Assembly (NCBI GenBank): GCA_036768485.1
Contig: JAVLUZ010000161.1
Coordinates: forward strand, 11,849,510-11,913,509
Reading direction: 5' to 3'
DNA from: Mermis nigrescens
Lineage: Eukaryota > Nematoda > Enoplea > Mermithida > Mermithidae
Length of the DNA stretch: 64,000 nucleotides
The notes beneath the pieces were generated by a model. The model did no database searches, had not been told where the DNA came from, and was given only the letters and a program-made list of their open reading frames with translations. Of this stretch, positions 20,615-31,889 are shown in pieces (position 1 is the first letter of the stretch; each line of letters starts with the position of its first letter). The position numbers were made by a program, and so were the translations under genes.

Positions 20615-21849
20615 TGTAGAGATGGCTCTACACCCCTGTTTTCGCCACGTTGGTTCAACGTGAGATTCCATTTGTTTTGTGCTACGTTGTACATACATTC
20701 CATTGACTGTTTGACCCAGATGCTCAATTTCGTGCTTAATTTCCATTTGCACGTACGCGACCACTCAGCGTAATGCTTTAGTGTGTTGCCCGGGACCACG
20801 TTCCCTGTTAAAATTATCATATCTTCATTTCCTTTCCCACACATATTTTCAATAAAATCTGATAGGGAAAATGGGCACTCGGGCTTAATGCGATTCTTGA
20901 GTACGAATTGGTATGTGTGCTATCATATCATACGTGTGTTAAACTCCATATGTGTGTGTCTCATATTTGTGTCCATTTTGTTTGTACATTCTTTACCGTG
21001 CTTTGCCCATAGGCCTATTGTTATTCTCGTAGATCCATTCCGCATTTCTTTGTCCGCATTTGATATGCCTCTTTGTATCATTTAAAACTGCGTGCGAGCG
21101 CAGTTTTGACAATCATTCCTCCACTTTAAGATTTTTTCGTTTTACATGGAGCTTCCTGGTTTTTCGCCAGCTTCTATGCTGTGCCCGTTTTTTTTCCGTT
21201 TGACGTGTTTTTCCGCATGTAGTCTCCCTTGTTTTTTTCCCCTGCGTGGCTGCAGGGAAATCTCATTGTTTTTGTCGCGTAGTGGGCAGGCTTTTTTCGC
21301 TCCCTAAGCATTTGTTATTTTATTTGTGTGCCTTAACGGCATTTGTTGTATGCCGTTGGCAGGCTACGTGCTCTCGTAATTACAGTGTTGTTTTTAACCA
21401 ATTAGCGTAACACGACAGTTGGCAGCATGCATCTTCATGCTGTCGCGTTTTTTATTGCTTCATAATTTTCTGTCCAAAAATATTGTAAAAATTAATTATT
21501 TAATTAACGTATGTTGGGCTCGGTTGAATTTCCGTGCTGTTGAATTCTGTTCTTGTGCTACACTTAACTTAGGAACCTTCAATATTTTCAAGCACCGGAA
21601 TTTGGTCCCAAAACAAGTTAAATAATAATCTTTTTTTGAGCCCCTTAATTAGTCTCCGGGGAACTTACATTATTTAGGTACTTAATCTCAAAAGGGGTTA
21701 AGTAAGTAAGTTTCACTAGGTGCGTGCAGTAGAGGGCCGGACTATCTTAAATCCCTAGCCTTACCCCCGAGTCGTCTTTTGTGCGAGCGCGTGAGCTTAA
21801 GCTAGGTGTAATTAAGCAAGTGAGTGTAGAGCTTCGGCCTACACTTACA
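20615..21849 (+). repeat. E2 3' LTR
   Basis: Begins TGTAGAGATGGCTCTACA, ends CTACACTTACA, colinear with 8388-9611 with scattered substitutions and small indels. The stem-loop GGCAGCATGCATCTTCATGC is conserved near 21421. CTTA follows at 21850, matching the left flank. Confidence 0.95.
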
Positions 21850-22077
21850 CTTAGTCACCTTTATGTATAGAGAAAATACCAGCAACTTTACCACAAAAAC
21901 ACAAAATATTTGTCACAAACACTTAACTTATTTGCGCACTGCCTCAACGCAAACAATACGATAAAAATATGGGGAAAAAATACACATATTTAGATGGCCA
22001 AAATAAATATTTTTGGGTAGGAAAAATATTTATGATTATGATGACATATGCCTGTTCAGTTGTTGCGAGCAACCTTG
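21850..22077 (-). other. E1 leader, distal piece
   Basis: Between the E2 insertion and the E1 primer site. AT-rich, no gene. It continues on the other side of E2 as 8183-8387, giving a leader of roughly 430 nt before the E1 gag ATG. Confidence 0.75.
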
Positions 22078-22092
22078 AAGGGAGACTTCCAA
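22078..22092 (-). promoter_or_regulatory. E1 primer-binding site
   Basis: The minus strand reads GTTACA then TTGGAAGTCTCCCTT, the same arrangement as TTACA/TTGGAGGTC in E2. TGG at +2 after the LTR is typical. Confidence 0.7.
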
Positions 22093-23104
22093 TGTAACTT
22101 ATGTGACATTAATGCGGTGTTGTTTTGGAAGTATCTAATGTGTAACTAGGTGCTTGTTGGTTAAGTACTTGGAGTATGTATGGATATCTAAATGGACAGC
22201 ATGCTGCCAGGGAAGATACCCAACACACAAACAACTACAAAAACAACAACCCTCAATAAGTACCTTCAGGATTTACTTAAGTATCATGCTAACCTTAGCA
22301 CTGGGCAGGGTGCTACGGCGATTCTGCCTTTATTCTACCACTTGACCCTTAGTACTTACTACCTAAAATCTCCTCGAACCTAGCTTTGTTTGTACCTCAG
22401 GGAGATTTTGGGGGAAACCAACCACAGTACCTAACACAGCAGTAATTGAGTAACCCTGGAATTTTTCCGAGGTCAATAGTCCTATTTTAGACCAAGATAA
22501 TAATTTTCGCGAAAAAAAATTGAGAAAAGATTTTGCACCAGATTACCTATGGAGAAATTAATTACGATTTTGCTTTCAATCAGCACAAACAATAATCATA
22601 GTAATATATTCATTATAACATTCATTTGGGTCACTCCGCGTATTTATGTCTGTCGAGCCCCGTAATATAATTCTCATTTAATAATATACTCAGCGTGTCT
22701 TGTGCACATCTGTCGAGTCAAGGTTCAATAGTCCATAAATCAATAATCGCTAGGTCAATATTATACTAGGCCCACATACCGGACTGACCTTATGTTCGTT
22801 GTATAGTTACCAGCTCGGACTGAGCTGTCTTATGGATTGTGCAGCTGTATATTATTGCGCGCACACGCAATAATAAAACCGGTGCTATTGGGCGAACCCA
22901 ATAACCTTTATCAATCGCTGACTCCTCACTTAGCAGTTATAATGTGCTAAGCTCGGGCCGGTTCTGGTCAGTTGTTATGTCTCTTCCTTATATGCGTTGA
23001 ATTTGTGTAATTTTAACATGCGCATCAGGTGTCAATAGATTACTGTAGTAGCGTGTCGCGTTTTTACCTGACAGAACAGTTAAAAAACAACACAGAGCTC
23101 TACA
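22093..23104 (-). repeat. E1 5' LTR
   Basis: On the minus strand it begins TGTAGAGCTCTGTGTTG (from 23104) and ends AAGTTACA (22093), sharing the TGTAGAG start and TTACA end with E2 but little between. It holds a hairpin TATTATTGCG/CGCAATAATA with a 6-nt loop (22850-22875). No partner LTR is in the window, so the assignment rests on termini, the adjacent primer site and the position upstream of E1 gag. Confidence 0.75.
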
Positions 23105-23591
23105 CTGGGTTGTCATCCTCTATAAAAATTATGTAATAATTTTCATAGTTTTCTAGATCAAAAGGTGGAATAATGAATTTTTGAGAAAGTGGAAAACTAA
23201 AAGAAATTCACCTGAATTATCCGGCTATAAATTATGTCGAAGGCCGGCCAACCAAAATCTCAGTCTGCCTGCAGTACAATGCACTCTTAGGTAGCTGCTA
23301 ACTAAGTTTATGTACACCAAACAAGGATAAAGAAAAAGAAGTCATTTGACAAGACAAAAATAAAACGCTGTACATGCGAAGGTTGACTACTTGCTAAAAA
23401 CGCAATGCCAAACTAAACTAACAATGATAATGGGGGACAGTATACTAAAAACGAAAATATGCTTATATCAATCATAACGCTATAAGAAGACAGCACTATG
23501 TACATTATTGATTTTTCCGATCTCAACACAGGCTTAACCAGATTAGCGGTCATGTCGCCTATGTTTTATATGACAAGAAAAGGGGTTGTAT
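23105..23591. other. Unassigned AT-rich sequence
   Basis: No ORF with coding character, no recognised repeat. It would be the flank into which E1 inserted. Confidence 0.5.
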
Positions 23592-24759
23592 CATAGGTAG
23601 CGCGTTAGCGCGTACCTATAATATACTTGGGTACCCCCAACACCTGGGCACCCCGCTACAGCTATAACGGGACACTTCTGGAAGGTGCGGTTTTTTTAAA
23701 AGAAAGATAATAAAAAAATTCGCTGCCCGTGTTTTTTTGTTTTTCTTGAAACTCAAAATTGACTGTGTAAAGAAGGTGTAAAGTTTTTGTGTAACGTTAT
23801 AACATAGGACAAATTTTGGGACCTTTTTACTGCGGCATGTGGACAACTGAGTATTGATGACTCGAAGGATTGAACAGAATAGAATAATAGAAGGATGAAT
23901 TCTACAGATGACACTTTTTTTGTTTTTTGAAATTCGCATTATTTATCGAACGGCAGTGTAAAGAGTGCGAAAATCTGGGGGTGAAAAAGCACTTTTTGGT
24001 CGAGTTTTCAACCTTCCTATGTCCGATACTAACTCCGGTTATGAGGTTTTTAAAATGTTTTCTGACAGAAATGTAGAGCGGATCAAGGGCTACATTCTGC
24101 ATATAAGCAAAGTCTTCTATGCTCTATGGTGAGTTAGATCCTGGGGTTTAAAGTTTACACTCTAGTGGATGGTGTAAAAAAATGGATTTTAACTAAGATT
24201 TCTCTGCCAAATTTTTCCGCTTATGAGTCAGTGCAAATCGAAGACAGCATTAATAAAGTGCCTCACAGGGGCTAAACATCGCAGCAAACCGCATTTAAAA
24301 AAACGCAATATTGAGTTATTTATGGGGGTGTAAAGTTCGAAATCAGAGGTAAAAAATGGGCTAAAAAACACGTTTTTTCCGAAGTTTGATTGATAAATCA
24401 TGCCAAATAATTTTTGCAACAGAATTTTGGCACACAGGAATGTACTACGATTTAAAAGCTACAAATTGTACCAAACCGAATTTCTTTAAACTCAATGGGG
24501 AGTTCGGTACGGAATTTTAAAGTTTACAGTGTTCTAAATGGTGGAAAATACGTTTTTGTTGCGTTTTTTGTTCGCCACTTTCTCCGTCCAGAAGTCGGGA
24601 TAAGTCTAATAGAATAAAAATAAAGTGCTTTATATCGGGTGCATGTTAAAGCAAATTGTCTATACATTAATATTTAGCGAGTGTAAAGTCAAAAATTTGG
24701 AGTTTTAAATGCGTTTCTGTCTTGTTTTTTCTGCCTGCTTCTCCGGTTACGAGTCAGGG

Positions 24760-25640
24760 ACACGTTTATCAAGTCTAGAAATGGACCAGGAATCAAATTT
24801 GATATGCCAGTCTGGCGCATATGTTTACACTCTACGGTGTTGTAAAGTAGTTTACACCAATTGTTAGTTTGCCCATAGAACATTATGCAGACTTAATTTT
24901 TTCATAAATATTAATCGTAATATCGGAACAATATCAAAATTACGAATCTGACTAAAATCTTCTTTACACTAGGTGTTTACATGAAGTTTACACTACATAT
25001 ATATTTATCTTCGTTTTTGAGCATTCCTGAAACCTAATTTTTTCTTGGAGCCTAGAAGTTTTCAAAGGATCAAATGTGAGACGTCACGTAGGCGCGTTTG
25101 TTTACATCCAACAGTGATGTAAAGTAGTTTACATTCATCGTTTATATGTCCTCAGACCATTGTAGAGACATAATTTTTTCATGAATGTTGATCATAATAT
25201 CCGAGTAATTTTTTACACTGCATGTTAGCCTTTGTTCTATAGTATTGCAAAAATCGAAATTTTTTCCTGAGATATAAAAATTTTCAGGGAATGAAATATA
25301 TACGTCAATTGGGCGCGCTTGCTTACACTCAGCAGTATTGCAAAGTGGTTTAAACCTAATGTTTATTGTCTTTAAAACATTATGGAGACTCATTTTTCCA
25401 TAAATGTTGAAAGAAATATCGGAGCAATATCAATATTACGAATCCGACTAAAATATTCTTTACGTTATGTGTTTGTGTAAAGTTTACGTTACGTGTTAAC
25501 CCTAATTCGATAGACTTGCCGAGACTTTGTAACTGAAGTCAAGAAATTTTCAAGGATTCATATGTGAGACATCAATTAAGTGAGTTTGTTTACCCTCAAA
25601 AGTAATCTAAAGTGATTTAAAAATTATGTTCAAGTGTCCT
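24760..25640. repeat. Degenerate tandem units with GTAAAGTAGTTTACAC cores
   Basis: Cores TGTAAAGTAGTTTACACC (24844), TGTAAAGTAGTTTACATT (25118), TGCAAAGTGGTTTAAACC (25338) and TCTAAAGTGATTTAAA (25612) recur about every 220-275 bp, each followed by similar text (GTTTATATGTCC, CATAATTTTTTCAT, TCGGAGCAAT). The spacing and shared flanks show an old tandem array. The second copy is at about 34610-35480. Confidence 0.75.
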
Positions 25641-26304
25641 TAGATCATTGAAGAGATGTAATTTTGTCTTAAATGGGTTGCATTAAAGTTAAATCTTTCT
25701 TAGCCGTGTTTATAATATGTTTCACAAAATCTTGCACATGGAGAGCTATCGTTTAATTGATGTAAATTGCCTGCAAAAGTGGTTTAAAATGAACCAGCAA
25801 TCACACTACTGTGCACAGAAGTCGACAAAGATATACAGCTTTATTGTAATCATGTACATTAATAAGCCGTAAACTGTTAGTATTCTCTACACCTAGTAGT
25901 TGTGTAAAGTTTGCACTATTCATTTGTTGTTAATATGTAGTCTATACTACAAATTTATTTTACTACCAAATCAAAGCGTTAGTGTTCCTTACATTTGATA
26001 TTTGCGTGAAGTTTTTGAATTTTTGCCGAAAATCTTTGCCTTCTAATTTACCAACATCCCGCCTTTTCCATTTTCTTGAAGTTTAAAATCTTTTATAATT
26101 CTCTCATAATTTAATGGTAGGTTTTAACTTTAAGTTTCTCTTGGTTTACAACTCTCGCTTAGCAAGCTCATTTTTCAAAACTTTTTCATAGTGATCAGAT
26201 TAGTTGCGTTTAGTTTGGAATTGGTGGACGGTCGTTATTTTATTACTCGGCTTAAATAAACCAAGTGACTATCTTTTGATTATTTTCTTCATCGCAAATT
26301 CAAA

Positions 26305-26390
26305 CACCCAATTTTCAATTTGAAAATTGACCCAATTTTCAATTTGAAAATTGATCCAATTTTCAATTTGAAAATTGAAAATTGGGTGTT
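26305..26390. repeat. Triple palindrome CCAATTTTCAATTTGAAAATTG
   Basis: Three tandem copies of CAATTTTCAATTTGAAAATT, each self-complementary (CAATTTTC/GAAAATTG), followed by a half copy. Copy B has the same at about 36155-36235. Possible cruciform or protein-binding array. Confidence 0.85.
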
Positions 26391-26700
26391 TTCAATTTCA
26401 AAATTCACAACACATTGTGCTTGTGTATTGATTGAGTGAGGATTTGCAATGTGAATTCGTTGGTTAAATTTTTGTGCTTGATTATAAGTGAACTGCACAT
26501 TAAGAAGAAATAACTTAATGCAGTTTTAATTTGAAAATGGATGGTGTCAATAAGGTTGTCTTGTTTAAAAAGGATAATGCTGATGTTAAGAACAATATTG
26601 TTTTCCGCGTTCCTGGACTGTTGTCATTATTGTGGCATGTTACTGATTGTGTTTACTGACTGATGTACTAAAATCACGCTAATTAAAAGTAGTGTACTAG

Positions 26701-27454
26701 CAAAGAAAAATGCTCCGATGGAACAAAAAAGATGAATATACTTGGAATTGTGGATTATTATGGATGTAAAAGGAGGGGACTAGGAAAAATCTACCTAAAG
26801 TCGGAAAATCTGCTAAAAATCACACTTTCTCTAAGCAACGCAAAAAATCGATGTATATTCTGCGGCCTCTAAAAAAGTGTCTTTTTTAAATAATGTTCGA
26901 AGTTTCAGATAAGAGTGTATAAACGAAATCTATCAAGGTTACTTTTTTAAATTGCTGGCACCTGATTGATAGAAAACTAAGAGGTATTGTATTTAAAGTT
27001 GTTTTGTTTTATGAGCATTATAGCAAGCAAAGCAGGAGCCGATTGATTAGTGCACACAATCGTTTCGGGCATGCTAGTGTATCTACATTAAGTCTGTTTC
27101 AAGTCAACTTACGTGTTTCCTACTGTTTTTAACCAACCATGTCTTCAATTGTCTTCGATGTTTGCTATTTCATTCAATTGGCTTGGAAGACTGTTAGTTT
27201 ACTTAATATCATTTCCCATAGCTACTGCATAGCTAACGTGCTGCTGTTTCAATCATTGTTATGGTTGAATATTTATTTTAATCTGTTGGCCGCAGAATAT
27301 ACATCGATTTTTTGCGTTGCTTAGAGAAAGTGTGATTTTTAGCAGATTTTCCGACTTTAGGTAGATTTTTCCTAGTCCCCTCCTTTTACATCCATAATAA
27401 TCCACAATTCCAAGTATATTCATCTTTTTTGTTCCATCGGAGCATTTTTCTTTG
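26701..27454. repeat. Foldback with 165-bp arms at the right end of copy A
   Basis: CAAAGAAAAATGCTCCGATG (26701-26865 arm) is repeated as its reverse complement at 27290-27454. The outer end of the right arm is also the right boundary of the 3.86-kb repeat. Equivalent arms in copy B: 36548-36712 and 37138-37302. Confidence 0.88.
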
Positions 27455-27914
27455 CTAGTATTATATACACAGGCGTACTCACATGGCATACTCGTCGCAG
27501 TACGTATGTGATATTAGAGCGCAACCAATCAATGCTGCGTGGCTAGATAGCCTCCGCACGTCCTACTGTCGGAGTCTGGTCCGACCGCAAACACTTCGCT
27601 TCTTGACGGCTGGCGCGTCAAAATCGTATCTCTAGGACTAGTTGATCAAAACAAACGCAGGAAATTGAGTTCTGACCGCAAACGTGCGGCACGTTTAGAT
27701 ACACTATCTACAATTTAACACAGAAAAACTTTGTATTTTCATCAATTATTATGCAAAGTTTCGTGATTGCAATTTCGGTTGAAGCCGCTTGTGTAATCGA
27801 TTTACATTGACTCAAAAATTGTGATCCATGCACAAGGTTTCTGGAAACACACTATAAGAATTTTCTTGACGTCAGGTATGCCTCGGTTAATTTTGTCTAG
27901 AAATCACTTTTTTA
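27455..27914. other. Unassigned sequence
   Basis: More GC-rich than its surroundings (CGCACGTCCTACTGTCGGAG near 27556) but no convincing exon on either strand. Confidence 0.4.
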
Positions 27915-28143
27915 TAGCCTGTTTCATTTAAGTTTGCGAATTTGTTTTAAATTTAATCTGCACGAATCAGGCTACAAAAATGGTTTAAACTTTTGATGCA
28001 ATGATGCGGTTTGGCAAATGGCAAGCGACTCACCATAACTCGATATACTGTAGAATATCACGAAGATATTTTTAGTTTAAAGCACTTTTTGTAGGCACTT
28101 TTAAACTTTTTTTGAAAACCTCAAAGTTTAATGAGACGGACTA
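27915..28143. mobile_element. Family D short element (TAGTCTGTTTCA ends)
   Basis: Starts TAGCCTGTTTCATTTAAGTT and ends TTTAATGAGACGGACTA, inverted copies of a TAGTCTGTTTCATTTAA terminus. 229 bp, no coding. Relatives: 38016-38230, 39399-39564, 40167-40708, 43011-43178 and a truncated end at about 44440-44530. Confidence 0.75.
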
Positions 28144-28666
28144 TAGCAACTCGCATGAGCGGTGTAAACTTAAACTTAATTTCACTTAATCACTTGAATA
28201 ATTATAAGTGAAATTCGGATGAATGCAACAGCCCGCAGGAAATAATATTTATAATGCATGAAAACGATCGGTATTTAAAAATGCTTATTACATTTACTGA
28301 ATTTTTCATTGCTCGACAGCCAACTCGGGTTACTTCCCAATTCGTCGCACAATGGAGAAACTGGGTATTAAAATATAAGTCTGTTTCATTTATTCGAGAG
28401 CTTTTTCAGTACATTCTTTTGAAGGCTACAGTAAGCGTAAAAAGTCATTTACTGTAATTCGACAGTTATGCTCAGTGAGGAAGAGCAGCTGGTATGCTTC
28501 CATTTTTAATGCGCTAAAGCATCTACATAAATTTAACTCAGGCATTTAATCCTTTCCTTCCTGATGATGTCCAGGAACATCAAATACTGATTCGCTGTTT
28601 AAAAGGCGGGGTTTAGTTCTGACCAATCAGAAATTGGTTCTTCTGAAACATCAGGAGGAGAGGTGC

Positions 28667-29177
28667 ATACGAGCAACTGCGGTTAAGATTCGCACGGTTT
28701 GTACGCAGACGGTCCCGATGACCGTTCGCAAGAACAAATGAAGTTTTGCCCATCGGTAGGCCTTGGCATCAGATGAAAATGTGTAAAGTAAAACTTTACA
28801 AAAATGCTCCTGGGCTTTTATAGCAAGCATCAAAGTTCCGAGTTTTGAATTTTTGCGAAAAATGTCTGTTTTCGAATATTTCTAATAACTCCGTCAATAC
28901 TTGTTCGTTTTTCATGAAATTCCGATTACTTTATAAAAAAGGACGTTCTACTCTCTGATAGAAGTTATTTTATAGTAGTCTCCATTTCAATACATGATAT
29001 TGAGGCTTCTTTAGAAAATTTTGTTGTCCAACTTCAGTCGCATTTTTAGACCTGTAAACGGGTCGTTACAACAACGAGAATAGATTTTTTAGATAGAGAA
29101 AATCTTACTGATTTAAAAACATGTTTCAAATTCTTTTGCCCGGTTCACGGTTCTTTTTTAACGCTAATTTTTTTTCA
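28667..29177. repeat. Long inverted repeat, left arm
   Basis: About 510 bp that reappears as reverse complement at 31388-31886, for example AAAATGCTCCTGGGCTTTTA here and TAAAAGCCCAGGAGCATTTT there. Divergence is moderate. The arms enclose about 2.2 kb containing two family A elements. Either a long-TIR element or two opposed copies of one repeat. Confidence 0.85.
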
Positions 29178-29666
29178 AAGTGTCATGGACAACAGGCTTG
29201 GTACACCTACATACGTACTTCATATGTGCAGATCGAGTAATGATCTGCATAATAATTTTATTCAGGTAGGCAACTTAGTGTATTTTAGTTTAAGCTGATC
29301 GCAAAATTTGGGTAAACCAACTTTAAAACTTTGCTGGGCCAATTTTTTGATCAACACCAAAAACTGGCTAGGATTTGGATCGACCTAGTTTTAGTCAAGC
29401 AGGACTAAGAAAGGCTACACATGTACACATAGTATTGATTGCAAATTACTTTTTCACGAATTATTATCGTCTACGAGTATTTCGCAAAATCCTGAGCGTG
29501 GAAATTTATTTCCAGTGCTTAATCGAGCAGCCACAAAAAGCTGTTCTAGTCAGCCTACTGTAATAAGGTTTTGCGTAATAAAACTTCACGTGCATAATTA
29601 TAAATTGTTATGACTGTTTTGTGATTGTTGCTTCAACTCTGTAATTGAATGAAAAAATGGTAGCTA
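29178..29666. other. Unassigned sequence inside the inverted repeat
   Basis: AT-rich; one 62-codon ORF at 29375-29563 without coding character. Contains ATGTGCAGATCGAGTAATGA with its partial complement (GATCTGCATA). Confidence 0.4.
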
Positions 29667-29935
29667 CCATAGGTGGGCAGACCGAAATTCTGGGGGGGAG
29701 TTACAAAAATTTTCAAAGGCCAAAAAATGGTCCTGAAATGGTAGTATGGCGATGAGAACACCATTTTGCAACGTTTTTCATCGAGAACAATCCATTGGGA
29801 TCAAAAATTTCGAAAAAAGCGAAAAAAATTAAAGGAAATTGAATTCTGGGGGTACATATTTTGGTTTCTGGGGGAAGGGGTATTCGAACTTCTAGGGTAT
29901 GCTTAACCCAACCCCTACTCCCACATGTGAAAAGT
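29667..29935 (-). mobile_element. Family A short element, minus orientation
   Basis: CATAGGTGGGCAGACCGAAA at the left, CCTACTCCCACATGTG at the right, with the landmark CATTGGGATCAAAAATTT. No clean target duplication visible. Confidence 0.75.
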
Positions 29936-30172
29936 ACCTATGTATGTATTTATGCATAAGGCTTTGTAAAAAAGACCAGCATTTCTAAATAAAAGATTAG
30001 CACAAGAAATAGGCAGTATAATCACACCTGGGCGTGGGGGGTTTGGGGTAGTTGCAGTTCAGCTATCCTTAGAAGAGATAAAAAATAAATAAGCCAGTGA
30101 AGCGTATCTACTTACATTATACCACAATAAATATCGTCAAAACGGACAAGAAATTAAATAGATAGATATGTA

Positions 30173-30437
30173 CACACATGGGCGTGGGGTTTGGGGGTAT
30201 GCACCCCCAGAAGTTTTGAAATACCCCCCCAGAAATCAAAATACCCCCCAGAAAACTTTTTTTTGCTTTTTTGGCAATTTTTTGATGCCATTGGATAGTG
30301 CTTGATGAGAAACGTCGAAAAATGGTGGTTTTTTGCCATACAACCACTTTTAAGACCATTTTTTGAACTTTGAAAATTTTTTCACCCCCCCCCAGAAATT
30401 TTTTCAACCCCCAGAATTTCGGTGCTGCCCACCTATG
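30173..30437 (+). mobile_element. Family A short element
   Basis: CACACATGGGCGTGGGG to GCTGCCCACCTATG, 265 bp, with GATATGTA duplicated at 30165-30172 and 30438-30445. A separate 5' fragment of the family (CACACCTGGGCGTGGGG) is at 30025-30050. Confidence 0.92.
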
Positions 30438-30445
30438 GATATGTA

Positions 30446-31387
30446 CTTATCTGTATGTCATGTAACGGGGGTTTAAGGGAATCCTTCTATCCAAAGTTGG
30501 CTGTCCCTTCCATCCCCCCAGAGCCCAGAAAATTTTTGCTCCGTCCCCGGATTTTGGGAAAAAATCGAATTCTTTGACCGTTTTTAGCTGTTTTTTGGCC
30601 GTTTTGGTCAAAAATCGGAGGTCAGCTACCCCTTCCCCCTAAAAAAGTGGTCGGGACCCCCTATTCTAAATTTTAAACCATTATATGTCTGTATATAAGT
30701 ATAAAACAGGGGCAGCCACATTCTAGAGAAATCTGACAGGTTAAAAATGTCATACCTTGATTATCTAGAAATAAGCTTCATAGACGGTTTTAACCATCCT
30801 AAACGACACGATGCGAGGGTGGGTATTTAAAAAAAAATTATGATTTATTTTTCCAGCATCCCCAAATCGATAATTCACGGAAGACTTCATCAGAATCGAA
30901 TTTTGGGTACCTTTCCTATTCACTTGGCCCCGCCGGACCGTACCCCCAGAAAGGTTTTTGCTGTCCATGATTGCTTCCATACTTTCTATAAGTAGCATTA
31001 GTAAAAGAATCAAAATAAAACGAGCGGGATTTCGATGTTATTCCAGAGTGTTTCAAAGAAATATAAATATGTAAGCAACATTTGTAGACATACATGTTTC
31101 ACATTACATGTTTAACAGGTTCTGATAAGATTTTGGTCAAAACGCCGAATTTTACTAAGGGTAAACTATTCTGGGGTCTGTCAACTTTATTAATAACTTT
31201 ATTTATCAGTTTATGACACGGTCTCACTGACTGCGCATCTTCTAAAAAAATTTATATTAGCGTGTGGTTTTTATTCACAGAAGGAATCATCACAAATATA
31301 GATGCCCATCTTTGCTAAAATAAGAGACGAACAGTCCAAGTATACCTACCTAATGTTTATGTACAACGCATTCTCGACATATTCAAA
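30446..31387. other. Repeat-derived sequence
   Basis: 30475-30670 belongs to family C (GTTGGCTGTCCCTTCCATCC; see 51248-51466) without clear ends. The remainder is AT-rich, with no exon seen. Confidence 0.5.
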
Positions 31388-31886
31388 AATTAGCATAAAA
31401 AAAGAACGGTAAACCGGGCATAAAATTTAAAACATGTTTTGAAATCAGTAAGATTTTCTCTATCTTAAAAAATCCATTTTCGTTGTTGTAACGACCCGTT
31501 TACAGGTCTAAAAATGCGACTGAAGTTGGACAACAAAATTTTTTATATGAGCCTGAATATCATGTGTTAAAATGGAGACTACTACAAAATAACTTCCATC
31601 AGTAAGTAGAATGTCCATTTTCTATAAAGTAATTATAATTTCATGAAAAACGAACAAGTATTGATGGAGTTATTAAAAATATTCGAAAACAGACATTTTT
31701 CGCAAAAATTCAAAACCCGGAACTTTGATGCTTGCTATAAAAGCCCAGGAGCATTTTTGTAAAGTTTTACTTTACACATTTTCACCTGGTACCAAGACCT
31801 ACCGATGGACAAAATTTCATTTGTTTCTGCGATAGGTCATCGGGACCGAATGTGCGAATCTTAACGGCAGTTGCTCATACAAAAAA
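31388..31886. repeat. Long inverted repeat, right arm
   Basis: Reverse complement of 28667-29177, ending GGCAGTTGCTCATAC against GTGCATACGAGCAACTGC on the left. Arms are colinear with few indels. Confidence 0.85.
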
Positions 31887-31889
31887 AAA

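Larger units (their letters stand above)
8388..21849 (+). mobile_element. Complete Ty3-like LTR retrotransposon E2 with extra ORF region
   Basis: Two LTRs starting TGTAGAGATGGCTCTACA and ending TTACA enclose primer site, gag, protease, RT, RNase H, integrase and nearly 4 kb of additional coding sequence. CTTA is duplicated at 8384-8387 and 21850-21853. The order protease-RT-RNase H-integrase is that of Ty3/Gypsy (Metaviridae). At about 13.5 kb (13.2 kb without the short element at 16612-16878) it is long for the group because of the extra region. The two LTRs differ at roughly one base in ten by eye, so the insertion is old, and the coding regions are frameshifted throughout. Confidence 0.95.
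1..23104 (-). mobile_element. Ty3-like LTR retrotransposon E1, interrupted, 3' part off-window
   Basis: Read on the minus strand the order is 5' LTR (23104-22093), primer site (about 22092-22078), leader, gag (from 8182), protease, reverse transcriptase, then the left edge. The leader is split: 22077-21850 continues at 8387 once element E2 (8388-21849) is removed, and CTTA is duplicated on both sides of E2. Gag, the post-protease module and RT are clearly homologous to E2, so this is a related but distinct family (LTR about 1.01 kb against 1.23 kb). Many stops and frameshifts show it is dead. Other insertions inside it lie at 1809-2240, 4336-7128 and 7399-7653. The 3' LTR and integrase must lie left of position 1. 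Confidence 0.9.
23592..27454. repeat. 3.86-kb non-coding repeat, copy A
   Basis: Nearly identical over its whole length to 33436-37302 in the same orientation. Starts CATAGGTAGCGCGTTAGCGC (an imperfect stem-loop TAGGTAGCGC...GCGCGTACCTA), ends in a foldback (26701-27454). It has no coding capacity; its body is full of TTTACAC/GTGTAAA motifs and degenerate tandem units. Probably a large non-autonomous mobile element of unknown class. Confidence 0.85.

Noticed and set aside
23592..23625. Helitron 3' hairpin
   Set aside because: A stem-loop is present at CATAGGTAGCGCGTTAGCGCG but no CTRR end, no TC start and no AT insertion site at the other end.
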